Below are positions 14,485 through 25,100 of a stretch of DNA of 57,388 nucleotides, in pieces. The notes below the pieces were generated by a model. It saw only the letters and a program-made list of their open reading frames with translations. It ran no database searches and had not been told where the DNA came from. The DNA is from a virus. The position numbers were made by a program, and so were the translations under genes. Within the stretch, counting starts at the first letter, position 1, and each line of letters starts with the position of its first letter. The stretch lies in IMG/VR virus record IMGVR_UViG_3300048548_000232, positions 1 through 57,388 of that record; one strand, written 5' to 3'.

Positions 14485-15727
14485 GATCACTAGCCTCAAT
14501 ACAGAACTCTTTGTAGGACTTGCCTTCTTTCTTGATACCACCGATCTTATCAACCAGTTTACCAAGTGCCTTACCAACCTTGTCGCGCTTACGCTCCTTA
14601 GGTGCTTGACCTGATCCAGTCTTAGCACCTTTCGCTGCTAATCTGCTAGCAGCAGTACCAGACTTTGCTGCCTTCTGACGCTTGGAATAGTCCATGTAGG
14701 ACTCACCATCTTTCAGTTTCTTAGGATCTGTCTTTGGTTTAGATGCAGCAGCACTATCCTCACGGGCACGAGCATTAGCACCAGGACCACCCAGTTTCTT
14801 ATCCTTCTCAGGATCTGGATGCCACATGTCAGCACGTTCCACTTTCAGAGTAGCAGGATAATCCTTATCACCCTTCTTAGCAGGTTTCTCACCACGCTTA
14901 CGCTTGGCGTGAATGTTTGCCCACAGACCTTTCTTCTCTACAATCTCATTCTTCTCATCGTTGATAGCATGTTCATGCATCTCAGATACCAAAGTAGTGA
15001 GAAGTTCGACAGGTACATTTTGCTCTACACCATGCTCAAAGAGAATATCATAGTGAGTGATGTTACCTTGCTCATCTAGTGTATGCATCTCAGAGATACA
15101 CTCACCAACACCCCACTCAGCATGTTCAATTTTCTTTGAACAATCGTGAGTCACCATGTAACCTTTGTCCTTACAGTGAGAGCATCCTTTACCCCCACAT
15201 TCTTTGCACTTTTTCTTACCTTCAACGATTACTCCTTCACTCTTCAAGCGTGCAGCACGCTTAGCCTTTGCCTTAGCAAGGATTCTTGCACGAGCATCAT
15301 CTTGATCCTTCTTAGGGATAGGAGTTACAGCACCAACCTTCTGATCAACATCACCAGGGGCATAACCCTCAGTCTTAGTTGCTTTCTTTCTGCGATTCAT
15401 TTCCTTTGTCACTCTCTTCAACATGAATTGATTAGATGGGAGACTCTGGTCAGCACCACTGACTTGCTTATGCAACGCTGCCAGTTTCTCATCTGACTGC
15501 TTGCCCATCTTGGCGTCTTCTTTGATAGCACCTTTACCATGCTTGGCACGGATATCTGCTTTCACTTTTTCAAGTGCAGACATACCATCATATTTTTTAC
15601 CAGGTTTCTTACCCCATGTATTGGGTTTGCCAGGTGCTTTGTTATAACGGTTGTTGCCATCAACACCGCCGCGCTCCATGCGTCTGTCTTTAAGACGATC
15701 TGATTCTTCTTCTTTGAAAAAATTCAT
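14477..15727 (-). CDS. Basic conserved virion-region protein with cysteine-rich motif
   Basis: This 416-residue protein is very rich in Lys and Arg. Its N-terminus has YDGMSALEKVKADIRAKHGK, a pattern I recall from marine T4-like phages. Near residues 175-190 lies CKECGGKGCSHCKDKGY, a DnaJ-like C-x-x-C-x-G-x-G-C-x-x-C element. Next comes a small beta region (AEWGVGECISEMHTLDEQG, HYDILFEHGVEQNVPVELL), then KKGLWANIHAKRKRGEKPAK and a basic tail rich in Lys, Ala and Gly. No enzyme motif is visible. The composition suggests DNA or RNA association, or packaging inside the head. Its gene lies one base after the 93-residue gene. Confidence 0.68.
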   Translation of the reverse strand: MNFFKEEESDRLKDRRMERGGVDGNNRYNKAPGKPNTWGKKPGKKYDGMSALEKVKADIRAKHGKGAIKEDAKMGKQSDEKLAALHKQVSGADQSLPSNQFMLKRVTKEMNRRKKATKTEGYAPGDVDQKVGAVTPIPKKDQDDARARILAKAKAKRAARLKSEGVIVEGKKKCKECGGKGCSHCKDKGYMVTHDCSKKIEHAEWGVGECISEMHTLDEQGNITHYDILFEHGVEQNVPVELLTTLVSEMHEHAINDEKNEIVEKKGLWANIHAKRKRGEKPAKKGDKDYPATLKVERADMWHPDPEKDKKLGGPGANARAREDSAAASKPKTDPKKLKDGESYMDYSKRQKAAKSGTAASRLAAKGAKTGSGQAPKERKRDKVGKALGKLVDKIGGIKKEGKSYKEFCIEASDHG

Positions 15728-15728
15728 G

Positions 15729-16010
15729 TTACTGACGTGCTACTTTTGTACATTTCAGACCAGCGCCATCGATGGTTTCGAGTGGATCTTTTTCCAAGTA
15801 GACAACACCACCCGCCTCAACACTGGCATTACGTGATCCAAGAGCGACATACTTAGTGCCGTCTCCACGCTCAGTTACAACAGGACCATCGTCAATAACT
15901 AAGACGATGGTGGCGGCAGTGTCATTGACAACACGAACAGCGGTCGCCTTACCCAGATTGGTTGCTGCACTGAGGGTTACCTCAGTAGCCAGTACACGAA
16001 CTCTATCCAT
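15729..16010 (-). CDS. Small beta-rich structural protein, 93 residues
   Basis: The product (MDRVRVLATEVTLSAATNLG, then VRVVNDTAATIVLVID and ALGSRNASVEAGGVVYLEK) is a compact, beta-rich sequence with a single cysteine near the end. The pattern of alternating hydrophobic residues suggests a beta sandwich, perhaps a virion decoration or minor structural protein. A late-promoter octamer lies 25 bases upstream of its ATG, so it is likely made late with the virion proteins. I do not recognise a named family. Confidence 0.65.
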   Translation of the reverse strand: MDRVRVLATEVTLSAATNLGKATAVRVVNDTAATIVLVIDDGPVVTERGDGTKYVALGSRNASVEAGGVVYLEKDPLETIDGAGLKCTKVARQ

Positions 16011-16034
16011 GGTTATACTACTTGGTTGTTTTTA

Positions 16035-16484
16035 TTATTTATCTTGCTGCGCTTTTAGAAACTTGGCAAGATCTGCTGTGCTACCTACAAACATAGTATT
16101 GTTTGTTGTGGTAACTTCTTTGGTTTTAGTTGGTGCTTCAATGTCATTGACCTTCTTTTGTAGATCAATTAGTTTGTCAGCAACATCACCCACATGTTTA
16201 ATCAACTGTCCAGCAACTTCAAATGCTCTTGGTTGATCTGACTCTTGTGCTAATTCAAGGATGCCATCAACTGCCTCTTGACCTTTCTCGATCAGAGAGT
16301 AAAGATTCCCACGAGTATACTCATAGTCTTTCTTTAATTGTTCTTTGGTGGAAGTAGTTACTTCTACCTCAGTAACAGGTGTTGGTGTTGCATCTTTGAC
16401 GATTTCAGTTTTGACATCGAGAGCATCCTCAATGCCATCATACTTACTCGTCTGCGCCTGTGGTTGGGTTTCGTGAGAGTCCAT
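16035..16484 (-). CDS. 16: Terminase small subunit gp16
   Basis: This 149-residue protein recognises or prepares phage DNA for packaging and stimulates gp17. The central helical stretch EYTRGNLYSLIEKGQEAVDG, ILELAQESDQPRAFEVAGQL and VADKLIDLQKKVNDIE is characteristic of gp16 from marine T4-like phages, as is the C-terminal MFVGSTADLAKFLK. T4 gp16 has 164 residues. I place the start at the ATG at 16484; the frame continues to 16535 with other Met codons, so the exact N-terminus is uncertain. It overlaps gp15 by 41 bases with this start. Unlike T4, large terminase lies over 4 kb downstream, separated by a run of small genes. Confidence 0.88.
   Translation of the reverse strand: MDSHETQPQAQTSKYDGIEDALDVKTEIVKDATPTPVTEVEVTTSTKEQLKKDYEYTRGNLYSLIEKGQEAVDGILELAQESDQPRAFEVAGQLIKHVGDVADKLIDLQKKVNDIEAPTKTKEVTTTNNTMFVGSTADLAKFLKAQQDK
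16036..16043 (-). promoter_or_regulatory. T4-like late promoter (GATAAATA)
   Basis: The minus strand reads GATAAATA, seven of eight matches. It overlaps the gp16 stop codon and lies 25 bases before the ATG of the 93-residue gene. It may drive the whole small-gene run down to gp17. Confidence 0.62.
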
Positions 16485-17487
16485 CTGTAAATTCACTGAA
16501 TAGTTCATTAAATCCGAAGTTGTCATCAGAATCAACTAAGGCATGATCTGCCTCAGTAATCCTATGAATCGCTGATCCGTTAGTGTGTGCTGCATTCGTT
16601 GAGTTCAACCAAGCACGGGTAACGAATACCTGTGTTCCGTCGATCTTAGCGATACGCATAACTTCATCATCGATCTGGATATTCGTATGAATAACAAGAC
16701 CAGATGCATCTGTAACTTTAATGATTCCATCATTATCATCACACGCTGACGACAACGTAGTTGTTGCGTCAGAGTTTCTATCAATTGTAGATGCAGGAGT
16801 AGCAGTGTAACGCACCTCTCTTGGTGCTGTTCTGACAGAATCAGTAGCGTAATCCACAATTGCCTTGGTGATAATCTCACCACTGTTATCCTGTACAGGA
16901 CCATACAAGAATGTCTTAGCAACAAACTGTAAGGTATAAATTAGAGTTCTGCGAGTATCATAATCTCCTTCATACTGATCATCATAATCAATACTTGCCA
17001 GTGTAATTGGGTAGTCTCTCTTCTCACCAAGTTCTGGTACCAAGTTCATTGTGATGTTGAAACTTGGTTGAAAGAATGGTAGAATTTGCTCAATGATTTG
17101 AAGAGCATCATCCTGATTCTTACTAAGGATTGCTAATTCAAAATTAATATTATATGGGATTGGCATGAACCCCTTGTTGTTAGCACCAGCGGCAGTAGTA
17201 TTTCTAATATACTGTGTGGGTGATAACTTTCTTGTTGGATCATATGTGATTGCTTGAATCTCAAATGCAATCCTAGGCAGAGTAATCTGCACCTGATCCT
17301 TGGTAGTAAGATCACCAAGTTGACGCAGACGCGCTAAGAACTTATCCTTAGGTCCATATGCCAAAGGCACTTTCATGACCTCAGTTTTGGATCCTTGGGA
17401 TCTTCTGATCTCAATGTTATTAAATAGTGTGCCAAAGGCAACCACGGTTTTTTTAATTACACCGTGATATGAATAAGTTCCTAGCAT
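16444..17487 (-). CDS. 15: Tail sheath terminator gp15 with extra C-terminal module
   Basis: This 347-residue protein caps and stabilises the sheath and joins the tail to the neck. The first 220 residues match the gp15 family as I know it: MLGTYSYHGVIKKTVVAFGT, IEIRRSQGS, VPLAYGPKDKFLARLRQ and TLPRIAFEIQAITYDPTRKL. T4 gp15 has 272 residues. The excess is a module at residues about 241-310 (IQIDDEVMRIAKI, VFVTRAWLNSTNAAHTNGSA) related to two modules in gp18. The ATG overlaps the gp14 TAA (TAATG), so the two are translationally coupled. Confidence 0.92.
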   Translation of the reverse strand: MLGTYSYHGVIKKTVVAFGTLFNNIEIRRSQGSKTEVMKVPLAYGPKDKFLARLRQLGDLTTKDQVQITLPRIAFEIQAITYDPTRKLSPTQYIRNTTAAGANNKGFMPIPYNINFELAILSKNQDDALQIIEQILPFFQPSFNITMNLVPELGEKRDYPITLASIDYDDQYEGDYDTRRTLIYTLQFVAKTFLYGPVQDNSGEIITKAIVDYATDSVRTAPREVRYTATPASTIDRNSDATTTLSSACDDNDGIIKVTDASGLVIHTNIQIDDEVMRIAKIDGTQVFVTRAWLNSTNAAHTNGSAIHRITEADHALVDSDDNFGFNELFSEFTDGLSRNPTTGADE

Positions 17488-18362
17488 TAGATTGTGCTCC
17501 CTTTATTACCAAACTCACCGAATGGATTAGTTTGTGTGAAATCTATGATTGCATCTGCGTCAGTTTCAATTGCCACATTTTGATCATATTCCGAGTTCAC
17601 ATTATTTATAGTGTTATAGGTATAGGTAGACCAGACGGCAGAACTAGTGTCTCCTGTCATAGTTTCACCAGATGAGAATCTACCACTCCTATTGATAACA
17701 ATAAGAGTTCTAGTAGCATTATCCCAAGACTTCACTTCGGCGGTTGTATTAGTAACAGCACCAGTCACAGTCTCACCAACTGTATAATCACCTGTGCCAC
17801 CTTCGGCCATTACCATACCAACAGCATTAGCATGATTGACTTCAATAGCATCAATCTCTGCAACACCAGTATCGATATCCTCATCACTGTATTCAAAGAG
17901 TTCACAACGTAAACCCCATGTGTATATCTTACCTAACTGGAAGAAAGGTTGTTCATGCTCTACATACTGGATCTGAAATGTTTTACCCACCATAGGGAAG
18001 TGAATTAGATCTCCTTCATTAGGACGACCCTCCACAATCAGAGTAGCGTTATCATCTACTGCTGCTGTAAACCTTCGTTTAGATATGATGAAGGTAACCT
18101 GGTCTTGAATTCTGACACCAAACTTAGCGAAGATATCGCCATCACCACGAAAACCACCAGCATCTTCCAAATATACTTCGACTTCAAATGCGCCTGTATA
18201 TTTGGATAGTGTATCTTCTCCGAAGACACTATCTTCTTTGACGAGCGTTCTTGGGATATAGTACACGTTCTTGCCGAACATTTTAATCTGCTCATCGACG
18301 AGATCTTGTACGAGACCCTGCTCTCCTGTTGTACCTTGGGTGAAGAAACTGTTAAGTGCCAT
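17487..18362 (-). CDS. 14: Neck protein gp14 with inserted module
   Basis: This 291-residue protein forms part of the neck between portal and tail. Family-typical stretches include MALNSFFTQGTTGEQGLVQD, VYYIPRTLVKEDSVFGED, FGVRIQDQVTFIISKRRF and the C-terminal FTQTNPFGEFG. T4 gp14 has 256 residues. Residues about 190-247 (GDYTVGETVTGAVTNTTAEV through SSGETMTGDTSSAV) are a module that also recurs in the large tail proteins of this window. The gene starts two bases after the gp13 stop region and overlaps the gp15 start. Confidence 0.92.
   Translation of the reverse strand: MALNSFFTQGTTGEQGLVQDLVDEQIKMFGKNVYYIPRTLVKEDSVFGEDTLSKYTGAFEVEVYLEDAGGFRGDGDIFAKFGVRIQDQVTFIISKRRFTAAVDDNATLIVEGRPNEGDLIHFPMVGKTFQIQYVEHEQPFFQLGKIYTWGLRCELFEYSDEDIDTGVAEIDAIEVNHANAVGMVMAEGGTGDYTVGETVTGAVTNTTAEVKSWDNATRTLIVINRSGRFSSGETMTGDTSSAVWSTYTYNTINNVNSEYDQNVAIETDADAIIDFTQTNPFGEFGNKGSTI
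17603..17610 (-). promoter_or_regulatory. Possible intragenic late promoter inside gp14
   Basis: A perfect TATAAATA occurs on the minus strand within the gp14 reading frame, 115 bases before the gp15 ATG. It encodes part of an Asn/Thr/Ile stretch, so chance is possible. If used, it would allow gp15 and gp16 to be made apart from gp13 and gp14. Confidence 0.3.
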
Positions 18363-18363
18363 A

Positions 18364-19164
18364 TCATCCTATCATGTCTAGGGGAGGTGTTTCCCAGGTA
18401 GTACGAAGTTGTTCGTCAAGGATCTTTAATTCCTCAACAGCATCGTTATAAATCATCTCACCGTTCAGAGTGACACCACCTGGCATTTGGACATTCGTGA
18501 ACTTAGTAAGATTCTGACCCCACTGCTTTTTAATTTTAGCAGTAACATAATCTTTCATCCACATTTGGTTGTAGATTTCTGTCCAACTGTTTGGATCCAA
18601 AGCACGCCAACATTTAAGGATCACATACTGATCTGAAAGTGCATCCTCAGTCCAGTCAAAATCAATGTATACTCTGTCTTGAACATTATTATATCTGATA
18701 GGTTTCAGACCTTCCAGCATGAAGTCAATACTAGACAGATGTTGCTGAATCATATAGTAGTGATAGAACTGTGTAGACGTAAAGTCATACAGATCATTCA
18801 GTCTCATCTGATAACGAATATCAAACATACTGCGAGTGCCTTTGTCAGTAAAAGCAAACATACCTTCAATTGCCAGAATATGATCTGGGACTGTTAGATA
18901 TGTATTTTGCTCAGACCAGACAGTAGTACCATCAGCACCAGTAGTATCTGTATTAGTACGACCCGCTGCAATTTCAGCAGAAGTAAAGAGATGTTTTAGA
19001 TAAACTCTCTCAGCACCTTCATAGTGATATGTTTGGAACTTTTGAATAGCATAATCGATGGCATCATCACACTGATCATCAGATACGTTCACCTCCAAGA
19101 CTGGTTTACCCAGTCTACGGAGGCAGTATTCTTTTAATTCTGCCTTAGAAGTTGGAATTGCCAT
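18364..19164 (-). CDS. 13: Neck protein gp13
   Basis: This 266-residue protein acts with gp14 to close the filled head and form the tail attachment site. The N-terminus MAIPTSKAELKEYCLRRLGK followed by PVLEVNVSDDQCDDAIDYAI is characteristic of gp13, as are FQTYHYEGAERVYL and DFDWTEDALSDQYVILK. T4 gp13 has 309 residues. Gene order gp13-gp14-gp15 is as in T4. It begins six bases after the tail fibre stop. Confidence 0.92.
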   Translation of the reverse strand: MAIPTSKAELKEYCLRRLGKPVLEVNVSDDQCDDAIDYAIQKFQTYHYEGAERVYLKHLFTSAEIAAGRTNTDTTGADGTTVWSEQNTYLTVPDHILAIEGMFAFTDKGTRSMFDIRYQMRLNDLYDFTSTQFYHYYMIQQHLSSIDFMLEGLKPIRYNNVQDRVYIDFDWTEDALSDQYVILKCWRALDPNSWTEIYNQMWMKDYVTAKIKKQWGQNLTKFTNVQMPGGVTLNGEMIYNDAVEELKILDEQLRTTWETPPLDMIG

Positions 19165-19170
19165 TGGTTA

Positions 19171-22100
19171 TTAGAGAGCAGCGATTGCAGCCTGGAATGC
19201 TGCAAAATCAGCAGCACCCGCAGCGACGGATTTGAGGGTTGTAAGATCAATCGTCTCTGCTTGTAGTGCAGAGTCAGCAGTTGCACCTTGTGCAGCAGTT
19301 GCATAATCAGTAGATGCTGTTGCAGCAGCAGTGCCCAGTGTGGGCAGACCAGTTAGGTCTCCATAAGCACCAGAGAATAATGTAGGTTTGCCAGTCAGGT
19401 CAGCGTATGCACCAGAGAATAATGTAGGTTTGCCAGTCAGATCTGCATAGGCACCCGAGAAGAGTGTGGGCAGATTAGTAAGATCATCATAGTCATTACT
19501 GGTAGCGACAGCACCCAGATCACCTGGTTGTGTAGCAGAAGCAGCAAGTGTGCCCTGTGCAGCAGTTGCATATGCAGTTGCCGCAGTGGTAGCAGCAGTG
19601 CCAAGACCCAAAGCGGTGATGGCTGCTGATGCACGAGCATCGGCACGAGCGTCTGTGTAATAAAGATTAGATCCTTCTGCTAGGGCACTAGTGTCTACAC
19701 TGTTCAGGTCAAGGTTTGCCCCAACTTGAAGTGCGACACGAGCATCAGCACGAGCATCTGTATAGTAGAGGTTAGTGCCCTCTGCCAGATCAGCAGTGTC
19801 CTGATTAGTCAGGTCAAGGTTTGCACCAACTTGAAGTGCGATACGAGTATCAACACGACCAGCAGTGTGATAAAGGTTGGTGCTTCCCTCAGCAATACCA
19901 TCCGAGTCGGGTGTGGTATAAGAGAAGACGCCAGTGCCAGAATTGTAAGACAGATCGCCAGTAGCACTTACAGCGCCACGAGCATCAGTAGTCTTAAAGG
20001 TGGTTACACTAAATGCACCAGTGCTAGCGTTATAAGCGAGATCGCCACCAGCACTAAATGCACCCCTAGCGCGAGCGTTGGTAAAGAAGATGTTTGTGGA
20101 TCCTTCTGTGACATTATCAGTATTGATATCAGATTGAGTAACAGAAAGAGCACCAGATCCATCATGTTCAATGCCAGTGCCATACGTGAAGTGTGACCTT
20201 GTGCGTGCAGCAGTGGTGAATAGGGCAGTAGATCCTTCTGTGATGTTGTCGGTGTTGATGTCACCCTGAGTTGCACTCAGAGTCAGGATATTACCTGCAT
20301 CATCATATGTAGCAGTGATACCAGTGCCACCTGTGATCAGAGCGTTAACTCTGTCATCGACTCTCTCATCAGTGAAGTAGAGGTTAGCGGTTCCTTCTGC
20401 CAAAGCATCAGTATCGTGGTTAGCGATACTACCAACCTGTGACTCGAAGAATGTCAAGGCACCAGTAACATTCAAGTTACCTTGGACTTCAAAGTTGGTG
20501 GTTGATCGGAAGTTAGCAACCGTCAGTCTGTTAGTAGACGGATTGTATGTGAGGTTTGTTGAGTCAGTGCGAATCTCAGTGTGTCCAGTATTCGTAGAAA
20601 CGAATGTAGGATAGTAAGTAAGGTTAGATGTTGTGGTATCGGTAACATCAGCAAGGTCTGACTTATCAGCAGTACCTGTCAGGTCACCAGTTACATTACC
20701 AGTAATCTGTCCTGTAACACCCAGTGTGCCACCGATTGTGGAGTTAGAAGTAACGTCAAGTGTGTTGGTAGTTGTAAGACCAGCAGCAGTAACATTACCA
20801 CTTGTGGATGCAAGAGTGATCTTATCAGTGCCACTACCATTTTGAAGTGTAAGTGTCTTAGATGCACCACGAAGGACTACGTTATCTTTAAAGAGTGAAG
20901 TGCTATTCTGAGTCAGTGCGTCGTTGAGTGTAGTCTCACCATCAACATTCAGAGTGCTATCGAGATCCACAGCACCTGTTACATTGAAGATGTCATCAAT
21001 GATAGTTGCTCCGAGAACATCAAGAGTACCTGCAATATCAGTGTTACCACTTGCAGAGTTGATAACAAACTTGTTAGCACCAACTGTTGTAGTACCACCA
21101 ATGTTTACAGCACCAGTTGTTGTAATCGTACTGATCGCTGCTTGTCCAAGAGTTGTTAAACCAGCAACGTCTAAGGTACCTGTAATATCAGTGTTACCTG
21201 TTACACCATTAATAGTAACAGTTGTGCCTGCGTTAGGTCCGAGGAACAGTGACTGTCCAATGAATACATCATTGCTGATAGTTGCACCACCTTGGGTGAC
21301 CATCAATGGAGCGTTAGCACTCAGACTAGCAGGATTTTCTGCCTTAGTAAGACTAACTCTTCCCTGTACTTCTTCATCAGAAACAAGTAGAGTGTCTCCT
21401 AATACAGTTTGATCACCATAAACTTTTACGTTATCCTTAACTGATAAATCATCACCAACCGATACACCACCTGCAACTTGCAGAGCGCCAGCAGCAGAGT
21501 AAGTAGCACCAGAAGATGCATTAGCAGTATTGGTGATGGTTGTAATGCCATCGATATTTGCAGTAGAATCAAAATCAACTGCCTGAGTTACATTCAGACT
21601 ATCATCAATAACTGTGGCACCGTTGATGTCAACAGTACCTTCAATCAGTGTATTACCAGTGCTAGTTGCAACAGTAAATTTGTTAGCGCCTGCACCATTT
21701 TGAATTGCAACTGTTCTAGTAGCAGCATTGATGGTCAGGTTATCGGTGATAGTTGTAACACCAGTAACATCAAGTGTTCCAGTGATACTGGCATTATCAT
21801 CAATAATAGTTTCGCCACTAGCAGAGTCAATTGTTAGATTACCTGATGTGGTACTAACTTCACCGTTACCATCAACACCAATCCTAACGTTCTTAGCAGT
21901 GATCTGCTGTGAAGTTATGGAAGCATTGAATGTTGACGTTGCATTGACAGTCAGGGTATCAACGTCTGAATCACCAAGAGTTGTATTACCATCTACCTGT
22001 AAGAATCCATCAATCTCAGCATTATCTGTGACGTGGACTTTACCGCCAGCAGAATCAAGAATCAAGTTACCAGCAGTGGTGGAGATTTCGGTAGCACCAT

Positions 22101-25100
22101 CAACACCGATCTTGATATCATCTGCTGTGATATCGGTGGAAGTAATCGCTTGGTTGAATGTGACAGTACCCGTGACGCTGTGAGCATCCCCAGCAGCATT
22201 ACCGATAGTTGTGTTTCCATCAACTGTCAGTGTGCCATCGATTTGAGTATCACCATCAACATTAAGGTCGCCATCAATGTCAGCATTGTCTGTAATGTTG
22301 ACAGTACCACCAGTAGAATCAAGAATCAGATTACCAGAGGATGTGCTGATCTCGTTAGCAGCATCCGTAGCAACTTTCAGGTTGCGGATGTTTGCTCTCT
22401 TAACGAAAGTCAGTTCATTATTAAACTGGACTACACCATTAATTGTATGACTATCAGACGCTGCGTTACCAAAGGTGCAATTGCCATTGGCAGCAAACGT
22501 ACCAGCAGCAAATGTATTACCAGTCTGTGCATCAACTGTAAATTTGTTGGAGACAGCGAAGTCATCCGTTACATCCAGTGTGCCTGTGATACTAACGTCA
22601 CCACCAAATGATCCATCATCAGCAACAACTAAGTCATCGCCAACATAGAGGTCAAGTCCAATACCAGCACCACCACCAACAATCAGAGCACCTGATGCTG
22701 AGTTAGTTGCATTAGTTGCATCGAAACACTTGATACTACCGAGGTCTAGACCCGAACGAGTTCCATTGAATGCCTCAGAGGAATTTGTTGCTGCATGATA
22801 CATTGCGTATCTGGAAGCAGAAACATCCCAACCAAAGAATCCAATTCTGGCAGTGGAATCATAATATCTAAACTCAACACCACGGTCCTTAGCATCATTA
22901 CTAGTAGGAGCAGTGTCACCACCCAAGGTGATAATAGGATCGTCTAATGTGACAACGGTTGAGTTGACTGTTGTTGTAGTACCGTTAACTGTTAAGTTAC
23001 CCTCAACAGTTGCATTTGTATTAATAAGCAGACTACCATCAACAGTTACATCATCAGTAAACTGAGATACACTATTAACAGTAAGTGTATCAGTATTTGC
23101 ATTACCAATCGTTACGTTATCTGTAAAACTGGTATTGTCATTGAAGGTCGAATCACCATGAACTGTAAGAGTACCTGTTCCAGCACCGTCACGTCCAATG
23201 ATTGTATTACCATTGTCGAAGTCAATAGAGAACTGCGTGATAGCAGCACCATTATTAATATTAAATACTTCGTTATTGCTCTGTAAAATTACAGAGTCAT
23301 AAATTGTTGTTTGACCATCGACAACCAGAGTAGAATTGAAATCAACGGCATCATCAACATTAAGTGTTGAATCGAAATCAACCGCCTGGTTGACTGTGAG
23401 GTTGTCGGTAAAAGTAGCGTCCGAATTAACAGTAATGGTATCGGAAGCAGCATTACCAAGGGTAATGTTTCCATCAACTTGTAGAGTAGTTTCAAGATGT
23501 ACGGCAGATCCTACGTCAAGTGTACCACGGATGTCAGTGTTACCGTTTGTGGACAGGACAGTAAACTTATCGGTAGTGCCATTGGTAATCTTGAAATACT
23601 TACCAGTGGTATCGAGAGTGATGTCATTGTGGAAGACTGAATCGTCATCAACATCGAGTGTGCTATTGAAAGTAACAGCGGCATCAACGTCTAATGTGCT
23701 GTTGAATGTTACACCACTATCAACATCAAGGGTGCCATCCGAATGAATGTTTCCGTTATCAGTATCAATAACAAACTTCTCGGCAGTGCCGTTAGTAATA
23801 GAGAAGACAGTGTTAGGACCAACAATCCTTACATCATCTTCAAACGTAGTGTCAGAGTTAACTAGGACAGTATCAGATGATGCGTTACCCAGAGTAACGT
23901 TACTATCAACTTGTAGATCGCCCTGTGTATAGATGTTACCATTAGCAGCAGTGACAACAAACTCACCACTGTTAATATCTAAGTCATTAGCAATGTCAAC
24001 TGTACCACCGATGTATACATTCTCGGAGATACCGACACCACCAGTTACTACCAGGGTGCCAGTTGTGGTAGATGTGGATCCTGTGTCTGTTGTGAGCCTG
24101 AGGTTACCAGCAATAAGAGGAGCGTCTGTACCAGCATAAACCTCGCTTGTGTTAGTCGCGTTGTAGAGGAACCGATACCCGCCAGTGCCAGTCCATATGT
24201 TAGCGTTTGCATAGTCTTCATCCCAACCAAAGAATCCGAATCGTTCCTGTGAATCATAGTACCTAAACTCGATACCACGATCCTTATTGTCATCAATTGT
24301 AAGAGTATCCTCACCACCAAGGGTCAGGATGGGATCTTGAATGGTGGTCGTGACTGAGTTGACAGTCGTGGTTGTTCCATCAACTTGTAGATCACCACGG
24401 ATCTGGACTAGACCTGTAACGTCATCATCATCGTTAGGATCCAACACCATGGTGGCGTTGGTTGTAGAGAAAACATTATCTTGGAAATGATAATCTTCTA
24501 CATTGACTCTGTTATCTACATGAGTAGCAGAGATCGTAATATCATTTTCAGATGTAATATTAATAAGTGCATCACCACTGCCTGCATTAGTAGCATTAAT
24601 CAGCAGGGTGCGATCGGTAGCAGTGTTCTGAGTGTGCTGGAAGGTTAAGTTACCATCAGCAGTTTTATCCAGTTTCTGATCAAGAACACCGTCAAGAGTA
24701 ATATCAGGGTCAGAGAAGTACGACCGTACATTAACATCAAGTTCGCCAGCTCCGCTGTCCCCCGTATTATTAGCGCCAAAGAGTAGATTACCGCTCGTAT
24801 CATTAACTTTAAGATAGTTAAGATAATTGAATCCTCTGTATCCAGTGGTTGCAGTAAGTTCTTGATCCAGTTCAAAATTTTCTACGGTATTACCGTCAGC
24901 GAAACCAATACGATTGTTTTGGAGTTGTAAGTTGTCAACACCACGTTCTGCGATGGTAACATAACCACCCTGAACATCACTTGCCTCATCCCAGATAGTA
25001 ACATCAAAATCTTCCTGTGAGAAAGAAGCAAGTCCTTTCTGAGGAATTAGAGCAGATCCGAGATATCTCCAAGACCCTGTATCGGAGGTGTCTGTGTGTG

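Noticed and set aside
14485-14628. N-terminal extension of the 41-residue zinc-finger gene
   Set aside because: It overlaps the conserved basic tail of the 416-residue protein in another frame and looks like its shadow.
19340-19870. CRISPR-like spacing of repeats in the fibre gene
   Set aside because: The repeats are in-frame coding units with coding spacers and no cas genes, so they are protein repeats.
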